Under the pieces are notes generated by a model. It was not told the DNA's origin. It saw only the letters and a program-made list of their open reading frames with translations, and ran no database searches. 40,104 bases of DNA, from positions 1 through 40,104 of the forward strand of contig JAPLRW010000123.1 of the NCBI GenBank assembly GCA_026398935.1, in the 5' to 3' direction. The position numbers and the translations under genes were made by a program. Below, piece after piece: positions 38,984 to 40,104 of this stretch (positions are counted from its first letter, which is position 1; every line of letters starts with the position of its first letter). This stretch comes from Methylococcales bacterium. Lineage in GTDB: Bacteria > Pseudomonadota > Gammaproteobacteria > Methylococcales > Methylomonadaceae.

Positions 38984-39406
38984 ATGAAAAATATACTATA
39001 TAAAAATTTGCTGTTAATTATTTTCATTAGCGGGTTGTTAGTGTTAGTCGGCTGTACTGGCGTAGCAAATATGGGTAAAACCAGTGCTGAGTTGCTACAG
39101 GAGCGTGTGGAATTGCGCTGGCAGGCGCTTATTAAAAAAGATTGGAACGCAGCGTATCAGTTTGAATTGCCCGCGTATCGCCAAACACATGCTGTTAGTC
39201 AGTATCAAGCGAAGTTTGGCTCGACATTGCAGTGGAAGTCAATGCATATTGATGCTGTAGTGGTTAATGCCGAAACGGATACTGCTGATGTGAGATTAAC
39301 GCTTGTTTACAGCTTTTCGATGCCGGGTGTTGGTTTAACGGAAGGCAATAGCCAAATAAATGAGCGTTGGATGCGACAGGATAATGAGTGGTGGATGGTT
39401 GATTAA
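38984..39406 (+). CDS. Predicted small lipoprotein, function unknown
   Basis: From ATG 38984 the product is 140 aa with a typical lipoprotein signal: a basic start MKNILYK, a hydrophobic core, and lipobox LVGC with the lipidated Cys at residue 24. The frame also opens at ATG 38963, adding seven residues (MLSLHCH), which would make a worse signal peptide; neither start has a good ribosome binding site. The mature part starts helical (ELLQERVELRWQALIKKDW) and continues beta-rich to the Trp-rich end NEWWMVD, a pattern seen in NTF2/SnoaL-like folds. That fold is a guess. Confidence 0.75.
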   Translation: MKNILYKNLLLIIFISGLLVLVGCTGVANMGKTSAELLQERVELRWQALIKKDWNAAYQFELPAYRQTHAVSQYQAKFGSTLQWKSMHIDAVVVNAETDTADVRLTLVYSFSMPGVGLTEGNSQINERWMRQDNEWWMVD

Positions 39407-39758
39407 AACTGCTGCATAGGGAAGCAAGTTGCTCAAACTTTGTGTGTTATTTGGCCAAAAAAACTTATTAACTATGTGGATTTATTGGCATATAGGCAGC
39501 TAGTTTCTGGGGGGTGAATGCCCTCGTTTAGGGTAAAAACTGTTGTTTTAAGCTGAATAGTGTTGTTAAAAATCCAAAATAGTTGTCTAATTGTCACTTA
39601 AGGGTTGGTGATTTTTTTGGAGTGTGCTATCCTAAGATTAAGCATTAAAATAGTTGCTTAAAGTGGCGTAATGTTCTAATATTCTGCTTGATTTTAAAAT
39701 TTCGCTGTGTCGTAGAGCTTTGTATTTCGTTAATTAATGAAATTTGGGGTAATTAAGA
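39407..39758. other. Gap between the lipoprotein gene and the last gene
   Basis: These 352 bases hold no gene. A CCCT-N5-AGGG palindrome followed by TAAAA (39521-39538) resembles motifs inside the repeat element upstream. TTGGTG (39605-39610) and TATCCT (39628-39633) at 17 bp are a weak promoter guess for the last gene. TTC-N-TTAATTAA-N-GAA (39727-39742) is a near-palindrome just upstream of its ribosome binding site. Confidence 0.5.
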
Positions 39759-40104
39759 ATGGAAAAAATGAAAAGAAACAAATTAGCGTTGGCTTTAACG
39801 GCCGCAATGGGTTTGGGTGCTGTTGCCACTAGCGCACAGGCGATTAATATTGCAGAAAACGGCGTAGGTGATTTTGCTGTTGTGCCCTATTTTTCAGTAG
39901 CGAATAGACAAAATGAATTGATCAACATTGTTAACACCAGTGATAAAACTGTAGCCGCCAAAATCGTATTCCGTAGAGGAACCGATTCTAAAGAGGTGAG
40001 AGATTTTATTATATTTTTGAGTCCTAAAGATGTCTGGACGGGTACTATTGTTCCTATTATCGAAAATGGTGCAGTTGTTAATGCTAAATTAGTTACCTCA
40101 GATA
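39759..40104 (+). CDS. Predicted exported protein, 5' part only
   Basis: The frame begins at ATG 39759, 9 nt after GGGG, and runs off the window after 115 codons without a stop. It starts with a clear Sec signal peptide: MEKMKRNK, a hydrophobic stretch, and cleavage after TSAQA (residue 28). The mature start INIAENGVGDFAVVPYFSV leads to ELINIVNTSDKTVAAKIVFRRG and FLSPKDVWTG. The pattern suggests an extracellular beta-sandwich protein. I do not recognise the family or a function. ATG 39768 is an alternative start but lies farther from GGGG. Confidence 0.85.
   Translation, partial: MEKMKRNKLALALTAAMGLGAVATSAQAINIAENGVGDFAVVPYFSVANRQNELINIVNTSDKTVAAKIVFRRGTDSKEVRDFIIFLSPKDVWTGTIVPIIENGAVVNAKLVTSD

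Overview
The window is a housekeeping chromosome segment from an AT-leaning Gram-negative bacterium, most likely a gammaproteobacterium. The evidence is the continuous order tuf - tRNA-Trp - secE - nusG - rplKAJL - rpoBC - rpsLG - fusA - tuf - S10/spc/alpha ribosomal clusters, proteobacterial-type RpoB/RpoC/RpoA sequences, and a complete System I cytochrome c maturation operon (ccmABCDEFGHI). A methanotroph-type lineage (Methylococcales) is possible, but that is only an impression from protein resemblance.

Layout. 1-202: 3' end of one tuf copy. 254-329: tRNA-Trp. 378-12201: protein export and elongation factors (secE, nusG), ribosomal stalk proteins with a recognisable L10 leader, and the RNA polymerase beta and beta' genes. 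12218-29963: a promoter with a good -10 and 17-bp spacer, then rpsL, rpsG, fusA, the second tuf and an uninterrupted, tightly packed S10-spc-alpha block ending with rpoA and rplQ. 29964-31138: about 1.2 kb with several inverted repeats and no convincing gene. 31139-38640: ccmABCDEFGHI, with most junctions overlapping by a few bases. 38641-40104: a palindromic MITE-like element, a small predicted lipoprotein gene, and the start of a gene for an exported protein that runs off the window.

How the genes work together. The first 30 kb encodes much of the transcription and translation apparatus and is arranged as an almost continuous series of co-transcribed units. The second block encodes the heme exporter (CcmAB), heme handling (CcmC, D, E), apocytochrome thiol reduction (CcmG, CcmH) and the CcmF/CcmH/CcmI ligation complex, which together attach heme to c-type cytochromes in the periplasm.

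Most unusual points. (1) The internal tuf gene has lost exactly 42 bp (14 codons) near its 3' end between two TTGC repeats, while the partial tuf copy at the window start keeps them and is otherwise identical over 144 bp. (2) That tuf is only 5 bp from rpsJ, with no S10 leader. (3) CcmI carries a tandem duplication of its C-terminal domain. (4) rpoC appears to start at TTG. (5) A palindromic repeat element lies downstream of ccmI. I found no convincing undescribed multi-gene system: most of the window is ordinary core genome.
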